A DNA stretch of 64,000 bases from assembly GCA_014773175.1 (NCBI GenBank), contig VXCM01000215.1:1-64000 (forward strand). The letters run 5' to 3'. This DNA comes from Lucifuga dentata (lineage: Eukaryota; Chordata; Actinopteri; Ophidiiformes; Bythitidae). The notes under the pieces were generated by a model, which worked only from the letters and a program-made list of their open reading frames with translations, was not told the DNA's origin and made no database searches. How positions within the stretch are numbered: the first letter of the stretch is position 1; the number at the start of each line of letters is the position of its first letter. The position numbers were made by a program, and so were the translations under genes. This document shows, piece by piece, positions 27,811-38,673 of this stretch.

Positions 27811-28385
27811 TATGCTGCGTTCGACAGACCTCGGAACTCGGATTTTTCCCAGTCGGAAGTTCCGCCTTCCAACCTCAAACCCTTCCAGCCAAATGTAAAC
27901 AAAAAAGCATGGCTGAACACCAATAAATACTGTAAGATTAAATAAACTTAGTAATAAATATTAACTAAAGTAAAGTTAGATAACAGGACTGTTTGGTTGT
28001 GTTGTTTTACAATGATATTAATCACAGTGTGTATTAAACATTTATGCAGAGAAGTAATATTATGAAATTATTAACACTTACATATCAGTGGCAAACAGTT
28101 ATTATACATTGTAGATAGTTAACTTAGCAATATATTTTGACCTTTTTATTTCAATGTCACATAAGAAAAAATACTTTTTTGCCTTTTTAGCTGATCATTT
28201 CCATTCACAAAGCTCACTTCCACGGGCGCTGCCATGCTGAGTGATGTCATACTCGTGAAGTTGGGGTAGATAATTTTGGTCTGAGTTTCCCAGTCAGAGC
28301 TCCGACTTCAAGTGCCGTTCCAACGAATTTTATCAAGTAGGAAGTCAGAAAAATAAGAGTTCCGAGGTCTGTCAAATGCAGCATA
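27811..28385. mobile_element. MITE-like element with ~29-bp terminal inverted repeats
   Basis: The left end TATGCTGCGTTCGACAGACC continues into TCGGAACTC. The right end read in reverse is TATGCTGCATTTGACAGACC and also continues into TCGGAACTC. The two differ at two positions. The internal halves are also partly complementary (a CCCAGTCGGAAGTTCCG-type block near the left, CCCAGTCAGAGCTCCGACTT near the right). There is no coding frame. It is probably a non-autonomous DNA transposon; the superfamily is undecided because no clear target duplication is visible. Confidence 0.8.
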
Positions 28386-29582
28386 AGTCTCACCATCCCC
28401 CCCATGAGATGGTCAAGTTTCTTGCCCCAATAGTCCCTCATTTTGATAAACTGCAAACAGAAAAATCTAGCATGAAGCTAGATTAGCCAGCATGAAGAAA
28501 GCAACCCAATGAACAGAATAAACAGATGGCAAATGCAGCAATACACTGTTTGCTATTTTACACTTGTGGGTCTTTTCTTTTCCTCTGTGCTTTGCCGTCC
28601 TGTCTTTTCTGATTGATATATGCCATTCTTGTTTTTACACAGTGGGCCTCAGCTAGATGTTTGAACCAAAGGACATATGCAAAGAAATGGTACATACATG
28701 TTGTGCACATCACTGAAAACAAGCTTTTAATCAGGAGGGGTGAGATTAACTGCTGAAGACGCAGTCAGACAGACATACTGTATATGGATAATGTATATTG
28801 TATCCCTACTATGTCAGAGTAGAAAAATGGTTGCTTATTAGCCTGTATGCTCAGGCCTGGGTCTAGAGTCATTTTAATCTACTATTTACGTTTTATAAGT
28901 ATTATTCAATAACTCAAATGAATTGAGGAGAATGTTTGTAGATATGTGTTTTTTTGTATTAATATACAGCATCAAACAACTTCATCTTCAAGAGCGCATG
29001 TGTAGCACTTGCACAATATTGCGGTCAGGGTTATTCTATTAATGCAGTACATAAAAATAAGGCTCAGGCATTTAATAAGCAGGGAAAGAATTTTGGTCCT
29101 TTGGGAGTTGTGCTTATGTCACTGCTAAAATTTGTACAAATAGCACAATTGGTCCCAAACCTAGGAAGCCAGAAAATTGCAGTATGAATCACTGAAAATG
29201 TTGACTTGAGAGATGTTTCAAAACCAGATGTCATATGTTGACAAATTATTATTTTTTTTCATTAAGTTAATTTCATTAAGTTGAAATTTGACTGATTATT
29301 GAATCTGATGTCCTGAAATGAAACCACTTTTTCCTAAGCTCCGGCCATCCGACTATCACGCGTGATTTATCTGGTCCTTGACAGCAGATTTTATGTGCAG
29401 TGACAAATCATGTATTTGCAGTTATTGTCCAAAGTGTAAATCTGGTTGACGGTGGCTGCATGATGTTCAAGTCACCTGCTGTTCAATTTCACCCTGAAGT
29501 ATCATTTCATAATGACAGTATGGCTGTGAATTACATACAATGGCTGTCTTCATCACTGCAAACTGATGCTGGTGTGTATGTG

Positions 29583-29586
<4 letters not shown>

Positions 29587-29620
<34 letters not shown>

Positions 29621-29642
29621 TGTGTGTGTGTGTGTGTATGTG
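29587..29642. repeat. (TG)n microsatellite
   Basis: A TG run with two single-base interruptions (TATG). The Val/Cys repeat frames crossing it on either strand are by-products. Confidence 0.95.
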
Positions 29643-32123
29643 TGTCCATCCTCCAGCACCGCTTTCCTTGATTCCCTCTTGTAGTGTGTGTACTCTTTCT
29701 TTAACTTATTACATTTGTTAAGCTAAACAATATGCATGATGTATATCTATATATAATGATGAAACATACACTGTACATAGTAATATAGTAATTGGCTGAT
29801 GGCAGATATGATTTTTGGAGAGTATGTTAAATTCTATCAGAAAAGATTAGTAGTTTGTTTAAGAGGAATCATGCAGAATTTCAAGCGAGCCAGACTCATG
29901 AACGCTGCATTCTGTCTTTTTAAATGTATATATCCCAAATGCCATAAGATTTGGATTGCTAGATGCACTTCATCTAAATTTGATTACAATGAACAATGTG
30001 TTATATAGGTTTAATGTAAAGTTTCATATTTTGTAGCTTTAAAATTGCTTAAAGTTTTAGATGCAGCACAGTACATAATCAGTCGGTCGTTTGACAACTG
30101 CAAACTGTAGGTCATATCAAAAAGTACAGTATTCGTAATGCCATTGTAATTAAACCAGAAATCTTTCCTTCATTTGTGACTGACTGAACACTCCTGGTAG
30201 TTCCTCTGTCCTCGCTCTAATTGCAAATAGCCAATTAAGAGCGAAATGCTTTGCTGTGAATCTGGTTGGTAAAAGGTGAAGTATTCTCTTGTGTCCTGTA
30301 TGGCCAAATGTCCCAACATCAACCAGCAAAGGTGAAATATCTCATTAAGTCGATGACATTATGTCTGGTGTGTTAGCATAACATAATTTTTGAAATGTGT
30401 CTCTCCATAGTTCACCATGCCCTCTAAATGAGCACATATTTTTGACTTTGAGAATTATGTTTTTTCTGTCATTCCAGGTGTTTAATTTTGGATGAAAGAG
30501 ATTTTGTCACTTTCAAAGTTGTCTTGGTAATATTCCACAGCAGCTTATACCCTTGTGTGGATTGATGACACCTCCACTTCAATGGACAGCAAAAGTAATT
30601 CTGAACTAAAATTAGACAAAGGAAGAGGACATAGTAAAAATAAGCTCTTCTTTTTCTCCCAGCAGAGCTATTTCTGTCCTTTTTCCTCTTACAAATTCAG
30701 ACAAGTCATTATTTAAAGCCATTTTTTCTTCTTATTTTGGCAACTGGGTCATGGGCATCGTTATTCAAAATATCATCCAAGATTCACCTTTTCATCAGCT
30801 GAGGCGCTGAAGTATTTTTCATTTCCTTTTGTCTAATTATATCTGAAAGCCTAATAGCATGTAGTTACTAATGCTGACATCAGTGTTTGTTAAAGTTTGA
30901 AACTACAAATTAAATTCAGTTATTTCAGCTTCTCTTTTTTAATGATTTTTGAAAATATCACATCACACATGCTGCTTTGTCTTCATTATCATGAGTCTCA
31001 GTGGCTCAGGCTGCTAATGCACCTATTATCTGTACATAATAGCAAGTGTTTGGGTTTGAGAAGCAGCCTGAAGGTGCTTTAGCAGCTTTGTCAGCTCACT
31101 TTCCCTTACTCTTTTCGCTGAGGCTTCCTCAAAAATAACAGTTATAATTAGTGCATTGCTGACACAGTGCAGAATTTCTCTTTTAACCTTTATTTGTCCA
31201 AGAAACTTTTGCTGGACACAATAAAACTTATGAAAGAGGTCAGTAAAAATCTATAAGAAATCACCAAAAAAAAAAAAAAAAAANAAAAAAAAAAAAAAAA
31301 AATTATGATAGCAGTTTATTTGCAATTGACATCTGCATATTGAAATCTGAGATACGAATATATCAGAGGCAAAGGCAGTACTATACTTTATGTGAATACT
31401 GCTTGATAGATAAGTTCTGAGCTTATCGCAGAAAGCTCTAACTTAGAGGTGTTGCAGTTAATTATTTGTCAATGTAATCTGCTTCCACCATCCAACCCCT
31501 TCCACAGTTAAACTGACATAAACATCTGAGAACAATTGGGTTTGAGCTAAAGCCTTTTTGATGTTTTGGAAGAGGTTAAAGTTAGTTAGGCAAGGGAAGT
31601 TGCCACACTCATGGTTAGCAGCCAACCAATACATAATCACTGCACATTCACCTAACCTTTTCCACAGCGTGACTCACAGAGCCTTGGGTGCCTCTCGACC
31701 CTGTAAGTTAAAATCACATTGCTTAAATGAATGCAGCTGATATGCAAAAACACTGAAAAATTACACTGCTTTCACAACAAATGTTTGATTGATTGATTGA
31801 TTCACTTCCTTGTGTGTCAGGCTCTGAACTTATCAATCAACCCTCATAGAATGCACCATTAGGAGTTCTGTCTGTGTAGGCCGACATGCCATCTCAGCTA
31901 TGTCAAGATTCAAATTACTAATTTTCAGCATTCTCATTTTTGGATTTTGGAGGCGTGTTTGTGATAAGCAGCTATTATGCTGTACTTTGAAGAGAATACT
32001 TTGATCAGAGACTACTCTGATGTTTGTTGTAATTTGATGCGGATGGTGTTCATTCGCATTTAGGTAGCTATCACTGTTCATGCAAATCTTAAAGCTTTTG
32101 TGTGCTGGCTAGAGATTGAATCA

Positions 32124-32154
<31 letters not shown>

Positions 32155-33611
32155 GAAATATCAATCTACAATAGAGTTTTAAAACTGAAATGTATTCATG
32201 TGAGAATTGTTCTATACTTGTCACCTTCACTTGATCTACATCAGTGAAGCAGATTCAACAATCCAGTAACCCCTTCAGGAGCTACTGTGTTCGTGTGGGT
32301 TGACTTGGCCATTGTATTGTGTGTTTTAGTACCTGAGATATTCCATTTTTAGCAAGGAGAGCAGAGGGTGTCATGGTGACCCCAGCTCCATGATGCTGCA
32401 GCCCTACAGGGAATACAGCTGGCAGGCAGAGATTGGACTCAGCTGGCATGGCTGGAGACTCCTCGGGTGGGAGGTGGGAGTGGATGTGTGAGACACCAAA
32501 GCCAAAGCAACGTGTTCGCCAGTGCCACAGGCCAGCGCTACCCCTCAGCAACGTCTGCATGTGTGACTGCTTGTATGTATGTATGGTCTGTTTCTCTATA
32601 CTTCGAAAGAGTATAGACCTGAAAGAATACAAGAATGAGGAGGCTCTACGCAAGTAATAAAATTTACCAGTCTTCACATTTGTTCCAGGTTATTTTAAGT
32701 TTAGGGTTTGAGGATGAGGTTTAGAACCGATTAAGCATTACAAGTTTATCATGCCGTGATGAATGTTAAAATCTTGTAGTTAAGGAATGAAAGTGCTCAA
32801 ATACAGTATGTGTGTGTGTGTAGGGTTGAGTTGTACTAAAAAACAGATAAAGTCACTTTATTTTAAGTATAATGATGTAGAAATACTATAGGAAGGAACG
32901 ACACTACAAAGGTTACAACGTTATAGGATTATGCCTCCATAACAAAAAATACAGCATCCTTATGATGGATATTCATAAAATGTGGCACAGAGAGAAAATT
33001 TGTGGTTATTTGCTGAAACAACATATGCTTTTTTGCCACTTAGACAAATAATAGAGCATCAAAAAGTAGCTGAAAGAAACCTAAAAAAAAAAAAAAAAAA
33101 ANAAAAAAAAAAAAAAAAAACATATTGTGTGTGTGCGTGCATGCATGTGTGCATGTGTATTGTTCAGAACAGCAGCTAACAGATGCACCATAAGGAGGTT
33201 TCTGGCGGCTGGAGGACAGCTCTAAGTTGACTGAGCCATGAGGACATCTGCACGGTACCATCTGTCACTCTCTGTCAGAACCAATGAACTTAGAAAAAAA
33301 AAGCTGGCCCAAAGATGACCATTACAGAATAATATAAAGACAAAAAGGCTTATGTTTGAGCGGAAATGCATTTGGCTATTTATTCTCTGTTTAATGAGAA
33401 TTCATTATAATTTTTTTCATGAGCCCAGAGTGTTCAACAATGCAGTTTTAATAAAGTAATCCCTTCATTCAAAAGCAAATATCCATAAGTTGCATTAATT
33501 CCTTGAAGCAACTTTTGACTAATAAGGAGCAGAAAGATGCCAAAGCAAACCCAAGATAACAGGAAAATAGAGCTTTAATATGCTTATCAACAGAAGTGTG
33601 ACCATTGTTGT

Positions 33612-33719
33612 GCAAATCACAAGCAAGTCTCAAGTCTTGACTTGTCAGTCTTGAACTGTGACTTTTCTCTCTTGACTTAGAACTTTTTAACCAAGACTTG
33701 AGACTTACTTGTGACTTGC
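33612..33719. mobile_element. Foldback / short inverted-repeat element
   Basis: A 27-base arm at 33,612-33,638 (starting GCAAATCACAAGCAAGTCTC) returns in reverse complement at 33,693-33,719 with two mismatches, about 54 bases apart. The arms and spacer are rich in CAAGTCTTGACTTG-type words that I recognise from dispersed fish repeats. It may be the end of a larger decayed element. Confidence 0.6.
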
Positions 33720-35671
33720 AACTCAGTGACTACCTCTGCTTTTCAGATTCTTTTCAGAATTTTTATAGTAATAGTTGACTGTGTTTAGCAGACAAAGAGC
33801 AACATGAGCATCCCATTAGAGCTCTAATGTACCTATGTTTGGATATCAAGTGCTTTCTGTCATTGTTTCTTCAGATTTTCTCCTGTCCTGGTAAAAACTA
33901 AAGCACTGTAGAAATTGAAGTGGCCAAAACTCAATCAGCCACATCCCCATCGTATGTTTCACATATTCATGATAATAGGCTTATCATTAACCCCAGGTAA
34001 TCAACTGTATCAACCACCGCTGAAAATCTTCTGGCTTACAGCAAATTATTTTCCAGTTGAAGGGTCTTAGTTTGGCTATAATGGGCTCTGCCTCATTGTA
34101 AGACCTCTTACGTTCTTCGGCACATTGCCCTTTTCACACGCAATTACCTTCTCAGCTCCATTTCAGGCTCATTAGCAGCACTTAAAGGGTTACCCCTCCC
34201 TGAAATCAGAGGCTTTAGGTATATGAGACATTCTTCTTTTTCTGGAAGAGCAGAGTTAGCTCATCTAAAGCTGTGATTGTCTTCAAACTGAGAAATAAAG
34301 TGAGTTAAATTGAACATGTTTCCTCACAATCGTGCACTAAAAGAAAGTGAGTGAAAGTAAAAGCAAATTTGGCTTGTTATTGAATGAGCTCATATTTTCA
34401 AAAATCTTACCCACAGATGCATATTATACATTTGCAAATTAATTGTGTTGTGTTCCTCTGGAAACATTTAAATGCCAGTGCCCTGCCCAGCAGCACTTAA
34501 AATTCCACAATTAGCAAATACAGGATAGCTCCAGCCAGTATTATCATATTGCCTCATGGCAACCTGTATGCATGGTTTACATTTTGATATCTCTTCCTAG
34601 TCCATGTACAAGTAAATGGTCTTGTTTTCATTACAGACTGCCATATTACATATCTGCAGCATGAGACTAATAAAGTATTTTGTTCATAACACAATTATGA
34701 GCCGATCTAAATGCTACAGGAAAAACAGATAAAAAGTAGATGGAACACTGAGCAGTAAATTAAACGAACAAAAAATGCCAGACTTCTTAATAAGTTCCAG
34801 AAATTGTGTTTATAAAGGAGGATGTTTAGATCTTTTTTTTTTCTTTTCTTTTTTGTTTTTTACCAAAAAACAGAAAGGTGGTGAGGCAGTTAGCTTTTGG
34901 AGATTTGTACTGACAGCTGACCTGAAGGTAGGTTTGACCCCAGGATATGAACACTGCTTTGTGAGTTAATATGGTAGTAAAGTGAATCATTTCCATGCAC
35001 AACTGGTGGTGCTTGTAATGTGATGATAAATAATCAAGCCACATGAATAATCAAGGAACAGAGAGTATATTGAGATGAGGCCATTATATTGTATTTGAAT
35101 TCCCACATACCAAAAGTCAATAAAAGAAGGCCAAACAAGAATGAATGTTAATGCTATTGGTATGGTGGCAACTGGTATCGCAGAAACAGAAATGACCAAG
35201 ATGTCTGGTTCCTTTAATTTAATTAGTACAGTCTCATGTATAGAACAGTTTTAGCTGCCAAAGCATTGGGGAATGCTGCTGGATAGTTTTCGAGTACAAG
35301 AGACACAGAAAAAGAAGATAAGTACAAAGTGGACTATATACACCTGTAATCTGGATGAAGCTAGATAAAAAATAATAATTAAAAAAAAAACAAAAAACGA
35401 TGGACTCTTACTTCATGTAGAAGACAGAATAGATTTGAGATGCAGGATCACAGGAAAGGACTTAACAAGGCCATGCATACACTTACACATGCATACACAC
35501 ATGCGTACCCTTAGCCATGATCCACAGCTGGAACTAAATATTTAGTAACACAACGTTAATCAGGGCAGCTGTTAATACAAAGGAACATCTGTATGCTGTG
35601 GGGCTAATAGTTGGATTACAATCTGATATAACTGCTTGTTTACATCAAAATACCAACTTCTGATGTAATGC

Positions 35672-35679
<8 letters not shown>

Positions 35680-35722
<43 letters not shown>

Positions 35723-35752
35723 CCTCTCCCTCCCCCTCTCCCCCTCTCTCTC
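35680..35752. repeat. (TC)n microsatellite with C-rich end
   Basis: About 20 TC units followed by CCCCTCTCCC variants. Confidence 0.9.
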
Positions 35753-36827
35753 CAAAGTAATCACAAAAACATTTGATAAAGCAAAGTTATGTCACTCTAA
35801 TTCCATGTCTTCATTTTCCATCTGGCACAACTGCATAACATTTTTTTCCACAACAGAAGATTCTTCCAAAGGGATTTATGTAAGTTACCATGTCAAGGGT
35901 GGTCTCAGCATGGAGTCAAATTAAGTATTAACACATAAATTTTTCTGGATTTAGATTCTCTTCTCTGGAACCTTCTCTTTAATCCAGCACGTCAGGTTGA
36001 CCAAAGCCAGAATAAACATTGATAACATTGTAAGAAGCTCTACAATTGAGAACATATTTTCTATAATCTTTTATCCAATTCAGGAGTGCCCTCTAGCGGA
36101 AAGAATTCGTAACTCCATGTTTATGTGTCAATACTTTTATCTGTTTGTGCAATGATAAAACAGGTAATCCAAATAAAGAAAGTAATGACACAAAATAAGA
36201 CATCATGAAAACAAACAAAAAGCACAAGGATAAAATGTTCAGTGGTTCAGTGTCAGAAAAACAAAATGCTGGAACAAGAAGCAAATCAAATCATTTCTGC
36301 TCATATACAATACATTTTAGTCTTTCATTCTGTCATCATCTCTCACACACAGGCACAAACTCATAAATGTGCACAAGTGCACTTGGTTAATTAGTCTGAC
36401 CTACTGTTCAGTTCCTGTGATATCCTCAAAGAAAAAACTTAATTACTGTATTTAACCTTGATCTGGCACACAGCCAATCCTAACAAACATAAATCCCAAC
36501 TCCACTCTCCCTCTCCGCCTTTTTTAATAAATTTATTACCTGTGGGATTAATTTGTCTTGCTGTAAAGATCCATTAAAAAGTGCAATTAAGCCTAGTTTT
36601 TGGTAAGTTGATTTATTTTAGTACAAAATTACTCCACAGAAAAAATATTGAAGACAAATTAAAGTTGTAGTGCATGTAAAAGATGCAATTAATTTTTATT
36701 CAGCCTACAAAAATAATTCACTACCTGATACATTACATCTCATTTGTAGACAGGTGTACTAATTTCAGTTTGTATCAGCTAACGATATCTAAGCGCTTCT
36801 TTCTTCATGCTTTGTGTGAATGAATTC

Positions 36828-36830
<3 letters not shown>

Positions 36831-36876
<46 letters not shown>

Positions 36877-36877
36877 N

Positions 36878-36927
<50 letters not shown>
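36831..36927. repeat. (GT)n joined by N to (GA)n
   Basis: A GT run of about 23 units ends at the N at 36,877, and a GA run of about 25 units follows. The N marks an assembly join, so the true lengths and even the adjacency of the two runs are uncertain. Confidence 0.85.
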
Positions 36928-36929
<2 letters not shown>

Positions 36930-37495
36930 CAGGCAATTCCTGTGGCTCTCTGGCTCCCCCTGTTGTGCATGATTGTATTTATGTATTTTGGCACTTTTAT
37001 AACGAGTTATTAATGACTTCATAAGGTGCCAGATTTATAACTCAGTTGTTGAGAATCTTTCACAGTAAAACAGAAAAGACTGTGAAAAGGTATTTATGCT
37101 TAAGATCTACAACCTGATGCAAGTGACGTGTGTGTATCCAGCAAATAAGAAATAAAACATTATTGAAGTAACTTATATTCAAACAAAATCTTGAAAAATC
37201 AATTTTTTAATTTTTTTTTTAAATTATTATTATTTTTAAATTGTTTTTGTATGGACATGCCATGGCTGGTAACTGGCTCAGTGAAACTCTCATCAAACCT
37301 GTGATCTTCCAAGTGTGGAATTTTCTCTTTACAGTGTGTATTTTTGAACTTCCTCATAATGCTTCCTATCTCAGTTCCCCACAATAAACCTGGTGACATA
37401 CTGCTAAACGCAGAAAGACCTTGTGTTTTCATTAATACTGTCAATTTAAATTTATTTTTGTAATGTATTTTGAACCAGAGATGTGTAAACATATA

Positions 37496-38345
37496 GGCCC
37501 AGATTCATAAACCATATCGCATGTTTTACTGCAACACTATGTGCAAATATCACGGCGCAACCATGTTGGCTCATTTATAAATGCCTGTTACTGACAAATT
37601 TTAGCATTTGCCTTAAAAGAGGCGTTACTGTGATATTTCCTTATTTACATGTCACGATAACTATTCATAAAACAAACTAAAAGCTAAAATTAAGACCTGT
37701 TTCAGTCCGGTGGTAAATTTTAGCGGTATGAAATATGGGAAACGTTTTAAACTTTATCTGCCTCACATGTGTTAATTAATGATCAATAACTTTGATACAT
37801 AAAGTCACTCAGCTGATCAGTCAGTTTTTAAATGGTGAGTTTTGATCCGATCTGAGACACGTTCAGGTGCTCTGTTAAATATNCACACACACACACACAC
37901 TTCACCACCACCACCACCACCACCCACCCTAATGCAGCGTGATTGCACTAAAGGGTTAAAATACACGTTTAGCTGTTATTTTGTGTCAGTATTTTAAAAT
38001 GAGGATCTCTAAAGCAGAATGTATGTTTCTTTTGCTGATTTGTGGCTTTAAAACCAGATAAATCAGGATAAATNTCTAAAGCAGAATGTATGTTTCTTTT
38101 GCTGATTTGTGGCTTTAAAACCAGATAAATCAGGATAAATGGTGGCTGCTAAATATGCAGCAGCTCACAAACACGCTGCTCTCCATCGGCTTTTACCTGA
38201 CACACCTGTCATGGTAATGCTGCCTTCAGATGACAACAGTGCACTGATTATCTGGAAGAAGTTTTATGAATGAGCCTCAATCATCACGGTGCACATTAAG
38301 GCAACCTTACTCTCCTTATTGCTGTTTTTTTTATGAATCTGGGCC
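37496..38345. mobile_element. Non-autonomous DNA transposon, GGCCCAGATTCATAAA ends, ATA target duplication
   Basis: The left end GGCCCAGATTCATAAA is exactly complementary to the right end at 38,330-38,345. Subterminal blocks also match in inverted orientation (left: TCACGG and GGCTCATTTATAAA; right, reversed: CACCGTGAT and GGCTCATTCATAAA). A three-base ATA directly flanks both ends (37,493-37,495 and 38,346-38,348). A three-base target site suggests the PIF/Harbinger group, by inference. There is no coding frame. It contains N joins at 37,883 and 38,074, the latter with a false 66-bp duplication, so the true element is shorter than shown. It ends about 330 bp past the stop of the CPN2-like gene. 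Confidence 0.8.
38008..38140. other. Assembly join: 66-bp perfect duplication around one N
   Basis: Bases 38,008-38,073 and 38,075-38,140 are identical with one N between them. As at 2,857, the simplest reading is an unmerged contig overlap. Confidence 0.85.
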
Positions 38346-38673
38346 ATAATGTCCAAAACTGCTGCTGAAACTGTCCTGTAACATTAGCTGCAGTTATATA
38401 ACACTTGATATCAGTTTGGACAGAAGCACAGAATAAATACAAAGCGAAACAGATGAGCCTTCCACTACTAAATTTTGTCTCATACAATATTTACCACTGC
38501 AACATCAAAACCCCCTGCTACTGTTTCATCACACTTACAAAATTTCTGACACTTTCTCAAGAAACCTTGAAAGATTTTCCTCCTGTAAAGGTTAGTTTAA
38601 GCATGCAGTCAGCGTGGTTCAGGAGCTTTATGTAATTTGTTTTGAGCATTTTCTCAGGGTGGATTGGGAAAGG

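Larger units (their letters stand above)
28386..37495. other. Gene-free stretch
   Basis: No recognisable exon. It holds (TG)n at about 29,587-29,642, N joins in poly-A at 31,284 and 33,102, a poly-T near 32,127-32,154, a foldback element at 33,612-33,719, a long (TC)n at about 35,680-35,752 and a (GT)n/(GA)n pair at 36,831-36,927 joined at an N. Confidence 0.6.

Noticed and set aside
29400..29684. Frame with a Cys/Val repeat end
   Set aside because: The repeat is translated (TG)n; the first part resembles no protein and has no splice or promoter context.
36779..37024. Frames with SL, TH, CV or ER repeats on both strands
   Set aside because: Translated dinucleotide microsatellites joined at an N.
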